A DNA stretch of 35,802 nt from Bacteroidota bacterium (GTDB lineage: Bacteria > Bacteroidota > Bacteroidia > Chitinophagales > Saprospiraceae): the NCBI GenBank assembly GCA_017857395.1, contig JAFMDF010000064.1:1-35802 (forward strand), read 5' to 3'. A model generated the notes under the pieces. That model searched no databases. It had not been told where the DNA came from and was given only the letters and a program-made list of their open reading frames with translations. Shown here in pieces: positions 16,020-24,230 of the stretch. Position numbers and translations under genes: made by a program. How positions within the stretch are numbered: position 1 is the first letter of the stretch; every line of letters begins with the position of its first letter.

Positions 16020-17069
16020 TTGTCAACAACAAAAAAAGTAGGCGTCATCGGTGCAGGTAGTTTTGGCACAGCGATTTCCAATTTAATTGCCTTAAATGGA
16101 ATTGAAGTATTACTCTATAGTAGACGGCAAACGGTCATTGATAAAATTAATCAAGAACGGAAACATTACGGTATTCCAGTTTCTGAGCATATTGAATTAA
16201 CCAATGATATTCAAAAAGTGGCTAAAGAATGTACCGTCATTTTTCCAATCGTGCCTTCTAGCGCCTTTCGGGAAACCATGCAAAAATTAGGTCCTTTTTT
16301 AAAACCTTACCATATTTTAATTCATGGTACTAAAGGTTTTGATTTAAAAGGGGTAACCGAAGAAGCCTTGATTGGGCGGCAAGTCAATATTATGCGCCAG
16401 CATGTTTCTACGATGAGCGAAGTAATTCGACAGGAAAGTATTGTGGTAAAAATAGGTTGTTTATCTGGGCCTAATTTAGCCTCTGAAATATTAGAAGGTC
16501 AACCTACTGCAACGGTTATTGCAAGTCAGTTTACAGAAGTCATCAAAGAAGGGCAAGGTATTTTAGATAGTCCTCAATTTCATGTTTTTGGTTCCCACGA
16601 AATTTTAGGTGCAGAGCTGGCAGGTGCGTTAAAAAATATCATTGCTCTTGGGTCTGGTATTTTAGGTGGTATGGGGATGGGTAAAAATATTCAAGCCATG
16701 TTAATTACTAGAGGATTGACCGAAATGATTAATTATGGAAAAGCAATGGGTTCTACCGCTCAAGCATTTTTAGGCACAGCAGGTATCGGTGATTTAGTTG
16801 CGACTGCTACCAGCAAACAAAGTAGAAATTATACTTTTGGTTATCGAATAGGTCAAGGAGAACCACCCGAAGATATCTTTATGTCAATGCCTGAATTAGC
16901 AGAAGGCGCTCGGACTTTAAAAATTGCTAGAGGTTTAGCGAGACATTATAAATTGCATGTCCCGATTACTGAAATGTTATACAATGTCGTTTTTGAAGGT
17001 TTTGATAAAAAACGGGCTTTGTATTATTTAATGAAATATCCTTATGCGGTGGATGTCGATTTCTTATAA
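16020..17069 (+). CDS. gpsA: Glycerol-3-phosphate dehydrogenase [NAD(P)+]
   Basis: A 349-residue cytosolic enzyme that reduces dihydroxyacetone phosphate to sn-glycerol-3-phosphate for phospholipid synthesis. The Rossmann loop GAGSFG is at residues 11-16, LSGPNLASEI lies near 156-165, GALKNIIALGSGI near 201-213 contains the catalytic lysine, and TAGIGDLVATATSKQSRNY near 252-270 completes the signature. Length is close to the family norm. No in-frame ATG precedes the Rossmann motif, so TTG at 16020 is taken as the start. The upstream arm of an inverted repeat ends six bases before it, so structure could influence translation. Confidence 0.95.
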   Translation: MSTTKKVGVIGAGSFGTAISNLIALNGIEVLLYSRRQTVIDKINQERKHYGIPVSEHIELTNDIQKVAKECTVIFPIVPSSAFRETMQKLGPFLKPYHILIHGTKGFDLKGVTEEALIGRQVNIMRQHVSTMSEVIRQESIVVKIGCLSGPNLASEILEGQPTATVIASQFTEVIKEGQGILDSPQFHVFGSHEILGAELAGALKNIIALGSGILGGMGMGKNIQAMLITRGLTEMINYGKAMGSTAQAFLGTAGIGDLVATATSKQSRNYTFGYRIGQGEPPEDIFMSMPELAEGARTLKIARGLARHYKLHVPITEMLYNVVFEGFDKKRALYYLMKYPYAVDVDFL

Positions 17070-17083
17070 AAAATTGTTTTTTC

Positions 17084-17244
17084 TGACGCTGATTTTTATG
17101 ATTTTTTTTCGATATGCAGACGAGTTAGGAGGATGGGACAACGGATTTAAACAGATTTAACGGATAGGAACGGATTTCTTTACGAAATCCCTTACGCTAA
17201 AATAAATCATATTTTCATCTTATCAATCAGCGAAATCAGCGTCA
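17084..17244. repeat. Word-built inverted repeat (gatttnn family) after gpsA
   Basis: Outer arms tgacgctgattt (17084-17095) and aaatcagcgtca (17233-17244) are perfect. Inside, tatgattt near 17097-17104 pairs with aaatcata near 17206-17213, cggattt words repeat at 17152-17176, and ggatttctttacgaaatcc (17172-17190) is a local hairpin. It fills the gap before the DUF5682 gene. Confidence 0.75.
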
Positions 17245-17297
17245 AAAAATAAAGTCACGAATGCTGTTTAACTCATCTATTCAAAATTAACACACTC

Positions 17298-19550
17298 TTG
17301 CTTACAGTTTTTGGTATCCGACATCATGGCGCAGGTTCTGCAAGAAGTCTACACAATGCTTTGGTAGCGCTACAACCAGACTGTATCCTCATCGAAGGTC
17401 CACCAGATGCAGGAAATGACCTGATAGATTATGTCGTCAATGAAAACTTAATCCCACCTATTGCTTTATTAGTCTACAATCCAAGTAATTTAAAACAGGC
17501 GGCTTATTATCCATTCGCTCATTTTTCTCCAGAATGGCAAGCGATGAAATATGGCGTAGCAAACGATATTCCAACGGCTTTTATGGATTTGCCAAGGACA
17601 CTCGCTTTTTCATTAGACTTAAAAGAAAAAACAGCAGGGCAAAAAATTATTCGTTTTGAACAAGTCTCCGAGGAGGCGACTAAAGAAGAACGAAAAATTG
17701 CCAAAGACCCACTAGGATATGTCGCAAAATTAGCAGGATATGAAGATAGTGAAAGATGGTGGGATGTTACTTTTGAAAGTACTAATAATCCAAGTGAAAT
17801 ATTTAAATCCATTCTTTCTTTAATGGGCGAATTGCGAGATGCCGTCAAGGAAACACCCCTTCGAGAGTTGCAACGAGAAGCCTATATGAGAGGCGTGATT
17901 AGAGATGCGGTAAAAGAAGGCTATGAAAATATTGCCGTCATCTGCGGTGCTTGGCATTCCCCCGTTTTAGCGAATTATCAAACCTATAAAGCAACGAGCG
18001 ATAAGAAATTTTTAAAAGGCATTAAAAAAATAAAAACCAAAGTCACTTGGGTGCCTTGGACGTATAAAAGAATTGCTCGCCAAAGTGGTTATGGTGCAGG
18101 TATTATCTCCCCTGCTTGGTACGAATTATTATTTGATAAGTCGGATGAAGTAACGGTTCAATGGATGTCTAAAGCCGCACATTTATTGAGAGCAGAAGGA
18201 TTGCCCGCTTCTTCTGCGCATATTATCGAAGGGGTTCGATTGGCAGATTCTCTAGCGGCTTTGCGCAATTTATCTGTGGCAGGAATTAGTGAATTGCGAG
18301 AAGCGGCCATTGCTATTTTATGCGAAGGTGCAGCAAGTCCCTTGAAATTAATTGAAGAAAAATTAATTATCGGGGATAAAATAGGCGAAGTACCCGATGA
18401 AATTCCAGTTGTTCCACTCCAACAAGATTTGAATACTTGCATTAAATCCGCTCGCTTGACCAAAGAAAAAAAAGCTTTTGGGAAAGTTGACAAGAAATTA
18501 GATTTAAGAAAAACCGCCAATTTAGCTGCTAGTCATTTATTACATCGCTTAAATATTTTAGGCATTCCTTGGGGAACAACGCTAGAAAATTCTCAACATA
18601 CAAAAGGTAGTTTCAAAGAAGTCTGGTCGCTAGAATGGCATCCCGATTTTGCCATTCGGATTATCGAAGCAGGTATGTGGGGCAATACCGTTTATGAAGC
18701 TGCCACTAATTATATTTTTGATAATAAAGATAAACAGGCTTCTTTAGCAGAATTAACGCAATTAATCGAAGCAGCTTTAAATGCCGATTTAAAAGAAGTC
18801 ATTATTGCGCTGACTACTGAATTAACCAATCAATCGGCGCTGACCAAAGATATTTTTAACCTAATGGATGCGTTGCCATCTTTGGTAAATATCATCCGAT
18901 ATGGAAGTAGTCGGCAAATTAATTTAACGGCAGTCACTACGGTCATTGACCAAATTATTCCAAGACTTTGTATCGGTTTACCCAATGCTTGTTTGAATAT
19001 TGATGAAGATACCGCTACCAATATTTTTGATAAAATTATCGCCATTAATCGAGCCGTACATACCCTAAATGAAACCAAACATATTCAAAGTTGGTATGCT
19101 ACACTATCCAAAATAATGGGCATGACTGCCAATGGTATTTTAGTCGGTTTAAGTACTCGAATTTTATTTGATAAAAATTATATAGATACAGAAGTTGCGA
19201 GTACGTATATGCACTTAGCATTGTCTAAAGGAAATGAAGCCTTATTTAGCGCACAATGGATAGAAGGTTTTCTGAATGGAAGTGGACTCTTATTAATCCA
19301 TCAAGATAATCTTTGGCAGATAATGGATGAATGGTTGGCTCATTTAGAAGTAGAACGGTTTACGGAAATCTTGCCTGTATTGCGACGAACTTTTGCTAAA
19401 TTTTCTCATCCTGAGCGACAGAAAATGATGGCTTTGGCAAAAAGAGGGAATATCAAAACGACCATTATTGAACAACCAGCAACAGTAACAATTAATCAGG
19501 AACGAGTAGATAAGGTTTTGCCTACTTTGAAGTTGTTGTTGGATTTGTAG
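17298..19550 (+). CDS. DUF5682 family protein
   Basis: A 750-residue protein. The N-terminal third carries GIRHHG at residues 6-11, ILIEGPPDAG at 30-39, a REAYMR segment at 193-198 and VICGAWH at 214-220. This order of GxxH, acidic, arginine and second GxxH motifs recalls the TraB/TIKI/EreA/ChaN superfamily, so a hydrolase core is inferred. The rest is alpha-helical without clear motifs. DUF5682 proteins are often encoded with MoxR ATPase, VWA and SWIM zinc-finger genes; none of these is nearby here. TTG at 17298 is the only start before the conserved GIRHHG. Its last 280 or so bases are duplicated beyond the adjacent Fic gene. Confidence 0.85.
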   Translation: MLTVFGIRHHGAGSARSLHNALVALQPDCILIEGPPDAGNDLIDYVVNENLIPPIALLVYNPSNLKQAAYYPFAHFSPEWQAMKYGVANDIPTAFMDLPRTLAFSLDLKEKTAGQKIIRFEQVSEEATKEERKIAKDPLGYVAKLAGYEDSERWWDVTFESTNNPSEIFKSILSLMGELRDAVKETPLRELQREAYMRGVIRDAVKEGYENIAVICGAWHSPVLANYQTYKATSDKKFLKGIKKIKTKVTWVPWTYKRIARQSGYGAGIISPAWYELLFDKSDEVTVQWMSKAAHLLRAEGLPASSAHIIEGVRLADSLAALRNLSVAGISELREAAIAILCEGAASPLKLIEEKLIIGDKIGEVPDEIPVVPLQQDLNTCIKSARLTKEKKAFGKVDKKLDLRKTANLAASHLLHRLNILGIPWGTTLENSQHTKGSFKEVWSLEWHPDFAIRIIEAGMWGNTVYEAATNYIFDNKDKQASLAELTQLIEAALNADLKEVIIALTTELTNQSALTKDIFNLMDALPSLVNIIRYGSSRQINLTAVTTVIDQIIPRLCIGLPNACLNIDEDTATNIFDKIIAINRAVHTLNETKHIQSWYATLSKIMGMTANGILVGLSTRILFDKNYIDTEVASTYMHLALSKGNEALFSAQWIEGFLNGSGLLLIHQDNLWQIMDEWLAHLEVERFTEILPVLRRTFAKFSHPERQKMMALAKRGNIKTTIIEQPATVTINQERVDKVLPTLKLLLDL

Positions 19551-19553
19551 CGT
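19265..19553 (+). repeat. Direct repeat, left copy (3' end of DUF5682 gene)
   Basis: This stretch reappears at 20895-21169 on the same strand. The two copies differ by four substitutions in the first part, one 14-base deletion in the right copy, and the last stop-codon base (tag against taa); the last 140 or so coding bases are otherwise identical. The repeats flank the Fic gene. Confidence 0.95.
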
Positions 19554-19560
19554 CCAATAT

Positions 19561-19603
19561 ATGTATCAAGTGTGATGCATAACCACATCTAGCATGTATA
19601 CAT
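19561..19603. repeat. Hairpin after the intact DUF5682 gene
   Basis: atgtat (19561-19566) pairs with atacat (19598-19603), and tgtg (19571-19574) pairs with caca (19584-19587). The equivalent hairpin after the duplicated copy keeps pairing with different bases. The position right after the stop, with gttcgctttt following, would also suit a terminator. Confidence 0.55.
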
Positions 19604-19612
19604 TGTTCGCTT

Positions 19613-20704
19613 TTAGTATTCTTTTTTATTTGATTCATTTATCACATAAATCGTTGCTCTCGCTTTTCCTAATTTTTTAATTAATCCTTCTTCTGTTAAA
19701 TATTTTATATCTTTTTTTAAGGTGTAGGAGGTGTAATCTTTTAAGGATGACGTAATATCACTTATTTTTACTGGTTCGTTTTTTTGAATAAATTGAAGTA
19801 CTTCTTTTTGCCTATTATTGAGGTAACTTTTTTTGTTTTTAATTTTTGCGTATCTGTCCTCTAGCTTATGGATTGTCGCTTCTAATGTCCCTAAAAAAAA
19901 TAATATCCATTCATTTATAATTTCTTCTTTTGTTCCTCTATTTTTTTGTCCACTCATCAATGCTTTATAATATTCCTTCTTTCTTTTTTCTATCTCAATT
20001 TCCATTGAAGCATATTTCATAAAATCATATCCCTGTCTTAGTAGTAATAGGGTAGTCAATAGCCTTGATAATCTTCCATTCCCATCTTGATATGGATGTA
20101 TTGATAAAAATTCATAGACAAAAACCGAAATTATAAGTAGTGGATGTAGTTCTTCGTTCTTGATATTTTCATTCGTCCAAAAAATAAGCGTTTCCATTTC
20201 ACCTTTAACTAAGAAGGGTTCTGTCGTATTAAAGATTATTTTTTGCTTTCCCCCAGGATAATTGGCTACCACTTTATTTGATAGCTTTTTATAGCCTCCT
20301 CTGTGACTTTCGTCCTTTGAACTGACTTGTAGTAAGGATTTATGTAAATGATGAATATGGTTTTCCTTGATTTCTATTGAGTTATAAGCATCTAACATTA
20401 AATTGAGTACCTCATAATATCCAAATACTTCTTGTTCGTCTCGGGTCTTAAAGGAGGTGATTTTTACGGAGTCAATTAATTGTTTGACTTCTTTATCTGT
20501 TAAAGTAGAACCTTCAATCCTTGTAGAAGAACCTATACTTTCTATGGTGGCTATTTGCTTTAATTCTTTGAGATAGATTGATTCTTTTACCTCTAATCCA
20601 GTCCATTTTCCTTTAAAAGAATCTATAAAGGCTATCTTCTTTATTATTTGTTGGTTTGTTTTGAAATCGAATGCTAATTTTGATTCTATTTTTGAATTAT
20701 TCAT
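19613..20704 (-). CDS. Fic family protein with winged-helix C-terminus
   Basis: A 363-residue Fic protein, which would transfer AMP or another nucleotide monophosphate to a hydroxyl side chain of a target protein. The catalytic motif HPYQDGNGRLSR is complete at residues 203-214. The N-terminal region has STRIEG at 60-65, matching the autoinhibitory (S/T)xxxE(G/N) helix, so this is a self-inhibited class with the inhibitor in the same chain. The C-terminus (from about residue 300, NRQKEVLQFIQKN) resembles a winged-helix DNA-binding domain. It is oriented against its neighbours and flanked by direct repeats of the DUF5682 3' end, suggesting acquisition as a module. A possible -7 box (tatttttg on the minus strand) lies at 20729-20736. 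Confidence 0.93.
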   Translation of the reverse strand: MNNSKIESKLAFDFKTNQQIIKKIAFIDSFKGKWTGLEVKESIYLKELKQIATIESIGSSTRIEGSTLTDKEVKQLIDSVKITSFKTRDEQEVFGYYEVLNLMLDAYNSIEIKENHIHHLHKSLLQVSSKDESHRGGYKKLSNKVVANYPGGKQKIIFNTTEPFLVKGEMETLIFWTNENIKNEELHPLLIISVFVYEFLSIHPYQDGNGRLSRLLTTLLLLRQGYDFMKYASMEIEIEKRKKEYYKALMSGQKNRGTKEEIINEWILFFLGTLEATIHKLEDRYAKIKNKKSYLNNRQKEVLQFIQKNEPVKISDITSSLKDYTSYTLKKDIKYLTEEGLIKKLGKARATIYVINESNKKEY

Positions 20705-20894
20705 TATTTATCCAATTTTTATTTGATTCAAAAATAGGGATTAAAATTAAATTATTTGTTTTTTATTCGATTTTTATTTGTTTTTGATTAAAGCGAACGG
20801 TTTGTATCTTCGTTTATAGCGACCGAATGGGAGACATAGATGTATTGTTCCCTTTTCGCTTTCTTTTTTATTTTATTTTTCAAAAATTAAAAGG

Positions 20895-21166
20895 AGGTTT
20901 TCTGAATGGAAGCGGACTCTTATTAATCCATCAAGATAATCTTTGGCAGATAATGGATGAATGGTTGGCTCATTTAGAAGCAGAACGTTTTACGGAAATT
21001 TTGCCTGTATTGCGACTTTTCTCATCCTGAGCGACAGAAAATGATGGCTTTGGCAAAAAGAGGGAATATCAAAACGACCATTATTGAACAACCAGCAACA
21101 GTAACAATTAATCAGGAACGAGTAGATAAGGTTTTGCCTACTTTGAAGTTGTTGTTGGATTTGTAA
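20895..21166 (+). pseudogene. Truncated, frameshifted copy of the DUF5682 gene 3' end
   Basis: This is the right-hand copy of the direct repeat. It lacks the first roughly 650 codons. A 14-base deletion just after ttgcgac near 21019 shifts the frame, so the last 50 or so codons are out of phase with the first part. The sequence downstream of the deletion is identical to the intact copy up to the stop codon. It has no start of its own that would give a meaningful protein and is treated as a remnant of duplication or integration. Confidence 0.92.
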
Positions 21167-21176
21167 CGTTTAACAC

Positions 21177-21220
21177 ATGCGCCGGTACGCAGCGAATGCG
21201 GAGTATGATCATAAGCGCAT
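21177..21220. repeat. Hairpin after the DUF5682 remnant
   Basis: atgcgc (21177-21182) pairs with gcgcat (21215-21220), and cgca (21188-21191) pairs with tgcg (21197-21200). It starts at the same distance from the stop codon as the hairpin after the intact gene, and both are followed by tgtt. Confidence 0.55.
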
Positions 21221-21356
21221 TGTTGTACCTCATTGGTACTAAAATTAAAGTATTTCTATCAAAATAAGAATTTAGTGTTATCCTTTCTATATTAATTTAA
21301 CAGGTGATTATAAAAGTTGAAGTAGTAAGTAAGTCATTTTTTTATAACTATTCTTG

Positions 21357-22160
21357 TTAGGAAATCAAGATATTGGACTTGATTTCTTGAATTCTCTGAA
21401 TGCTATTTCTTAACAATTCATGAGAAGTATGGATTGAACTACCTTTAATTACTAGTTCATAATCGAAACTTTGAGCTGAGCCAAGTAAAAATTTCGCTCC
21501 ATTTAAAGTACGAAATTCCAGCGGTAGATTACCGTTCTCAAATACAATTAATTCTGCTATTTGTGAATGGACATCTCCCGTCAAATCTCCTTCGTATAAG
21601 AAAATGAATAAGATATCATGATCTGTAGGAGTATGGTAAGTCCAGGTTTGTCCTATCTCTAGATTTACTTCCAAATAATTAAGGTTGTAGGGTGGAGTAA
21701 TCTTACTTTCTAATCCATTATACTTTCCTAGTAACAAATGATATTCTCTATGTTTTGTTATTTCCATATTTTTTAAGAATGTACTCTTTGGTTCTTGCTT
21801 TTCCAGTTCTGGAGGTAAGGCAATCCACATTTGAAATCCTCTAGCGTACCTATCACCTCTTATTTGTCCCTTGTGCCATACCCCATTACCAGTTTCCAAA
21901 TATTCAATATCCCTCACACCTAAATTCACTTTATTTCCTGTGCTTTCTTGAATATCGGTACTTCCTTCTACATAGTAAGTGAATGTCGCAATTCCTGAAT
22001 GAGGATGCCATCCAAAGCCAGAATTTTTTGGAGGATGACCATTGATATAATCAAAAAAAACAAAAGGCTTTGTGAGTTTACCTTGTATGCTAGGATTGAT
22101 TAATCTTGTGATTAGGCCATGGTTTTGACCGCTTGTTCTATATATTATTTCTCTTGACAT
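21357..22160 (-). CDS. Pirin-like bicupin protein
   Basis: A 267-residue two-cupin protein of the pirin family. The first metal-binding pair is present in FGWHPHSG (His52 and His54). The second expected pair, His-x-Glu, reads GNGVWHKG, with His96 but Gly98 in place of the glutamate, so metal binding or quercetinase-like chemistry may be altered. Pirins are cytosolic and often linked to redox or stress responses. It is the last gene of a probable four-gene operon starting with a Crp-like regulator; the FMN reductase gene ends 33 bp upstream. Confidence 0.92.
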   Translation of the reverse strand: MSREIIYRTSGQNHGLITRLINPSIQGKLTKPFVFFDYINGHPPKNSGFGWHPHSGIATFTYYVEGSTDIQESTGNKVNLGVRDIEYLETGNGVWHKGQIRGDRYARGFQMWIALPPELEKQEPKSTFLKNMEITKHREYHLLLGKYNGLESKITPPYNLNYLEVNLEIGQTWTYHTPTDHDILFIFLYEGDLTGDVHSQIAELIVFENGNLPLEFRTLNGAKFLLGSAQSFDYELVIKGSSIHTSHELLRNSIQRIQEIKSNILIS

Positions 22161-22193
22161 AATGTTTCTATTTTAAATAAATGGAATTAGATA

Positions 22194-22727
22194 TTAGTTA
22201 ATCGCTTTCAAAAAATTGGCTACTTTCCTTTGATGTTCATTTCTGAATGAATGATCCGTAATTTTTCCATTAGAAAAATTTTGATAAAATGAAGGCAGTG
22301 TAAAGCTTTCGATTATGACTGCCCCCAAAAAAGGAAAGGATGTAAGTGCCAATTGGAGTACAGTAGCTCCACCTCTCCTTCCTGGAGAAGTGGTCATTAG
22401 AAACATTGGTTTCTGATTCCAGAATTCCGTATTTATTCTTGATAACCAATCTATGATGTTTTTAAATACAGCGGAATAAGAGCCATTATGCTCCGCCAAA
22501 GATATCACGAAGCCATCCGCCTTTTCAAAGACTTTACTAAGCTCATCTATCAATGATGGGATGCCATTGTCAGATTCGTAATCGACTCCATAGATGGGTA
22601 ATTCGAAATCGTTCAAGTTTATTTGAATAATTTCAACATTATCCAACATTTTGGAAGTGTAGTTTACCAACTTCTTATTGATAGATTCTTTACTGTTGCT
22701 TCCTGCTAATGCTACTATTCTTTTCAT
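22194..22727 (-). CDS. NAD(P)H-dependent FMN reductase family protein
   Basis: A 177-residue flavodoxin-like reductase. The phosphate-binding loop ALAGSNSKESINKKL at residues 6-20, the LPIYGVDYE segment near 43-51 and SLAEHNGSYSAVFKNIIDW near 76-94 are the standard FMN contacts in this family. It would reduce FMN, quinones or other small electron acceptors in the cytosol. It lies in the middle of the Crp/outer-membrane/FMN reductase/pirin operon with short spacers of 33 to 43 bp, suggesting a role in redox stress response. Confidence 0.92.
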   Translation of the reverse strand: MKRIVALAGSNSKESINKKLVNYTSKMLDNVEIIQINLNDFELPIYGVDYESDNGIPSLIDELSKVFEKADGFVISLAEHNGSYSAVFKNIIDWLSRINTEFWNQKPMFLMTTSPGRRGGATVLQLALTSFPFLGAVIIESFTLPSFYQNFSNGKITDHSFRNEHQRKVANFLKAIN

Positions 22728-22770
22728 GATTTTAAATTATTTAAATTAGTAATGCCCTTTTGAAGGTTTC

Positions 22771-23415
22771 TTAAAATATACTTCTATAATAGAAACCAAT
22801 AGCATTCGTGCTGAACGCCTGTGGCCCATAACGATCCAAATTTAGTCCCACACCGAATTGATGTCTTTTAAGTGAAATGCCCGTACGTAATTGCTGAAAA
22901 CTTCTAGAATGGGTTTTAAATGCATCCCATACATTAAGGAATTGACCATTCACCCAGAATGATATAGACTTCTTTATCGGAACATTAAATTGAAATTGAG
23001 CAAATGTTTCTGCATAGATATTCTCTTCTTGTTGAGAATGTCCAATAGTTGGAATAAGGACAATTAATAGCCTTTCGTTTTTGGATACATATTTTGCCGA
23101 TATTCTTTGAGAAAATCCAGCAATACTATTGTAATAAATGGAAGGACCAATCGAAAAACTTTTACTAAAATTCCAAAATAAAGTTGGCTGAATGCCTACT
23201 TCATTGAAGTCCCGATTTTCATTGGATCTGTAATTTTCAAAGAAACCAAGGGTAGCCAAATTCAGCGACTTCGCATCATTGATGTTATGGTTCGAATAGA
23301 GGTTGAAAGTAGTCTTATCTAAACTTTTGAAAAATTCAACTTGAGTGAATTGACCATGTAGGTTGATGGCAATTCCTAAGGTTAAAAGTACTAAGGTAAG
23401 CGTTGTGTTTTTCAT
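22771..23415 (-). CDS. Predicted outer-membrane beta-barrel protein
   Basis: A 214-residue protein with a cleavable signal peptide (hydrophobic residues 6-17, cleavage probably after HGQ at residues 20-22). The mature part has alternating hydrophobic and polar residues and ends in a phenylalanine (AIGFYYRSIF), typical of outer-membrane barrels. No specific family is recognised. It is co-oriented with the Crp-like gene upstream (44 bp gap) and the FMN reductase gene downstream (43 bp gap). Confidence 0.75.
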   Translation of the reverse strand: MKNTTLTLVLLTLGIAINLHGQFTQVEFFKSLDKTTFNLYSNHNINDAKSLNLATLGFFENYRSNENRDFNEVGIQPTLFWNFSKSFSIGPSIYYNSIAGFSQRISAKYVSKNERLLIVLIPTIGHSQQEENIYAETFAQFQFNVPIKKSISFWVNGQFLNVWDAFKTHSRSFQQLRTGISLKRHQFGVGLNLDRYGPQAFSTNAIGFYYRSIF

Positions 23416-23459
23416 ACTGCAAATATCAGATGAGCAGACATGAAAAAAAATAAACTAGT

Positions 23460-24062
23460 TTAAGTCTCCGATTTTTTTTTAATTTTTGACTTAATCATGC
23501 TCATGAATTCGGGTGTCACACCGATATAAGCAGCTAAATCTTTTTGTTTTATCCTGTTTATTATTTGAGGATACTGTTCCTTGAATCTAAAGTACCTTTC
23601 TTCAGCAGTCAAAGAAATACCATGATTAGTTCTTCGGATATAGCTCATGAGTGATCTTTGATATAAGATTCTGTAAAACCTTTCGAATTTTGGAATCTCT
23701 TTGAATAGGAGCTCATAATTCGTTCTGGATATGGCCAAAAGCTCAGTATCTTCCAAAGCCTCTATAAAAAAACGAGATGGTTCATTTGAGATAAAGCTTG
23801 CCATGTCAGTTGTCCAATAATTTTCAATCCCAAACATTGAAATATGTTGTGTCCCACTCTCATCTAATGTATAGTTCTTCAAACATCCTTTCGTGATGAA
23901 ATACTCGTATTTCGCTACATCTCCCTCTTGTAAAAGGAAGTTTTTCCTTTTGATTGTGATCTCTTTAAGTAATGAAATAAATCTATGTTTTTCCAGATCC
24001 GTCAATTCAATGAATCTCCTGACGTTATTGATAATGAGATTATGAGAATCTTTAAGTTCCAT
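23460..24062 (-). CDS. Crp/Fnr-family transcriptional regulator
   Basis: A 200-residue regulator with a cyclic-nucleotide-binding-like beta-roll (about residues 20-115, including FLLQEGDVAKYEYFITKGCLK) and a C-terminal helix-turn-helix (KDLAAYIGVTPEFMSMIKSK, about 173-192). The roll lacks the glutamate and arginine that bind cAMP in Crp, so it may sense another signal or none. It is the first gene of a four-gene minus-strand operon and probably controls it together with other targets. Confidence 0.9.
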   Translation of the reverse strand: MELKDSHNLIINNVRRFIELTDLEKHRFISLLKEITIKRKNFLLQEGDVAKYEYFITKGCLKNYTLDESGTQHISMFGIENYWTTDMASFISNEPSRFFIEALEDTELLAISRTNYELLFKEIPKFERFYRILYQRSLMSYIRRTNHGISLTAEERYFRFKEQYPQIINRIKQKDLAAYIGVTPEFMSMIKSKIKKKSET

Positions 24063-24136
24063 TTTCCTTTAAGTTCTGATAAATTTATTTTTTTAATAGA
24101 CGTTAAGGAAGTACCTAATGAGAGATAATTCTTGGC

Positions 24137-24156
24137 TATACGCCCAATGGCGTATA
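24137..24156. repeat. Short perfect hairpin between M42 and Crp-like genes
   Basis: tatacgcc (24137-24144) and ggcgtata (24149-24156) pair perfectly around a caat loop. It lies downstream of the M42 peptidase gene and upstream of the Crp-like gene, both on the minus strand, and could be a terminator of the former or an operator of the latter. Confidence 0.45.
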
Positions 24157-24230
24157 CTCAGGTTACTAATAAAAATTAAAAATATTTCACTTTATTCACC
24201 GTCACATTCAACCTATAAGGATATCTGCTA

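Noticed and set aside
19613-20704. Fic gene as part of a classical Fic/antitoxin pair
   Set aside because: The inhibitory STRIEG helix is within the same protein and no separate small antitoxin gene adjoins it.
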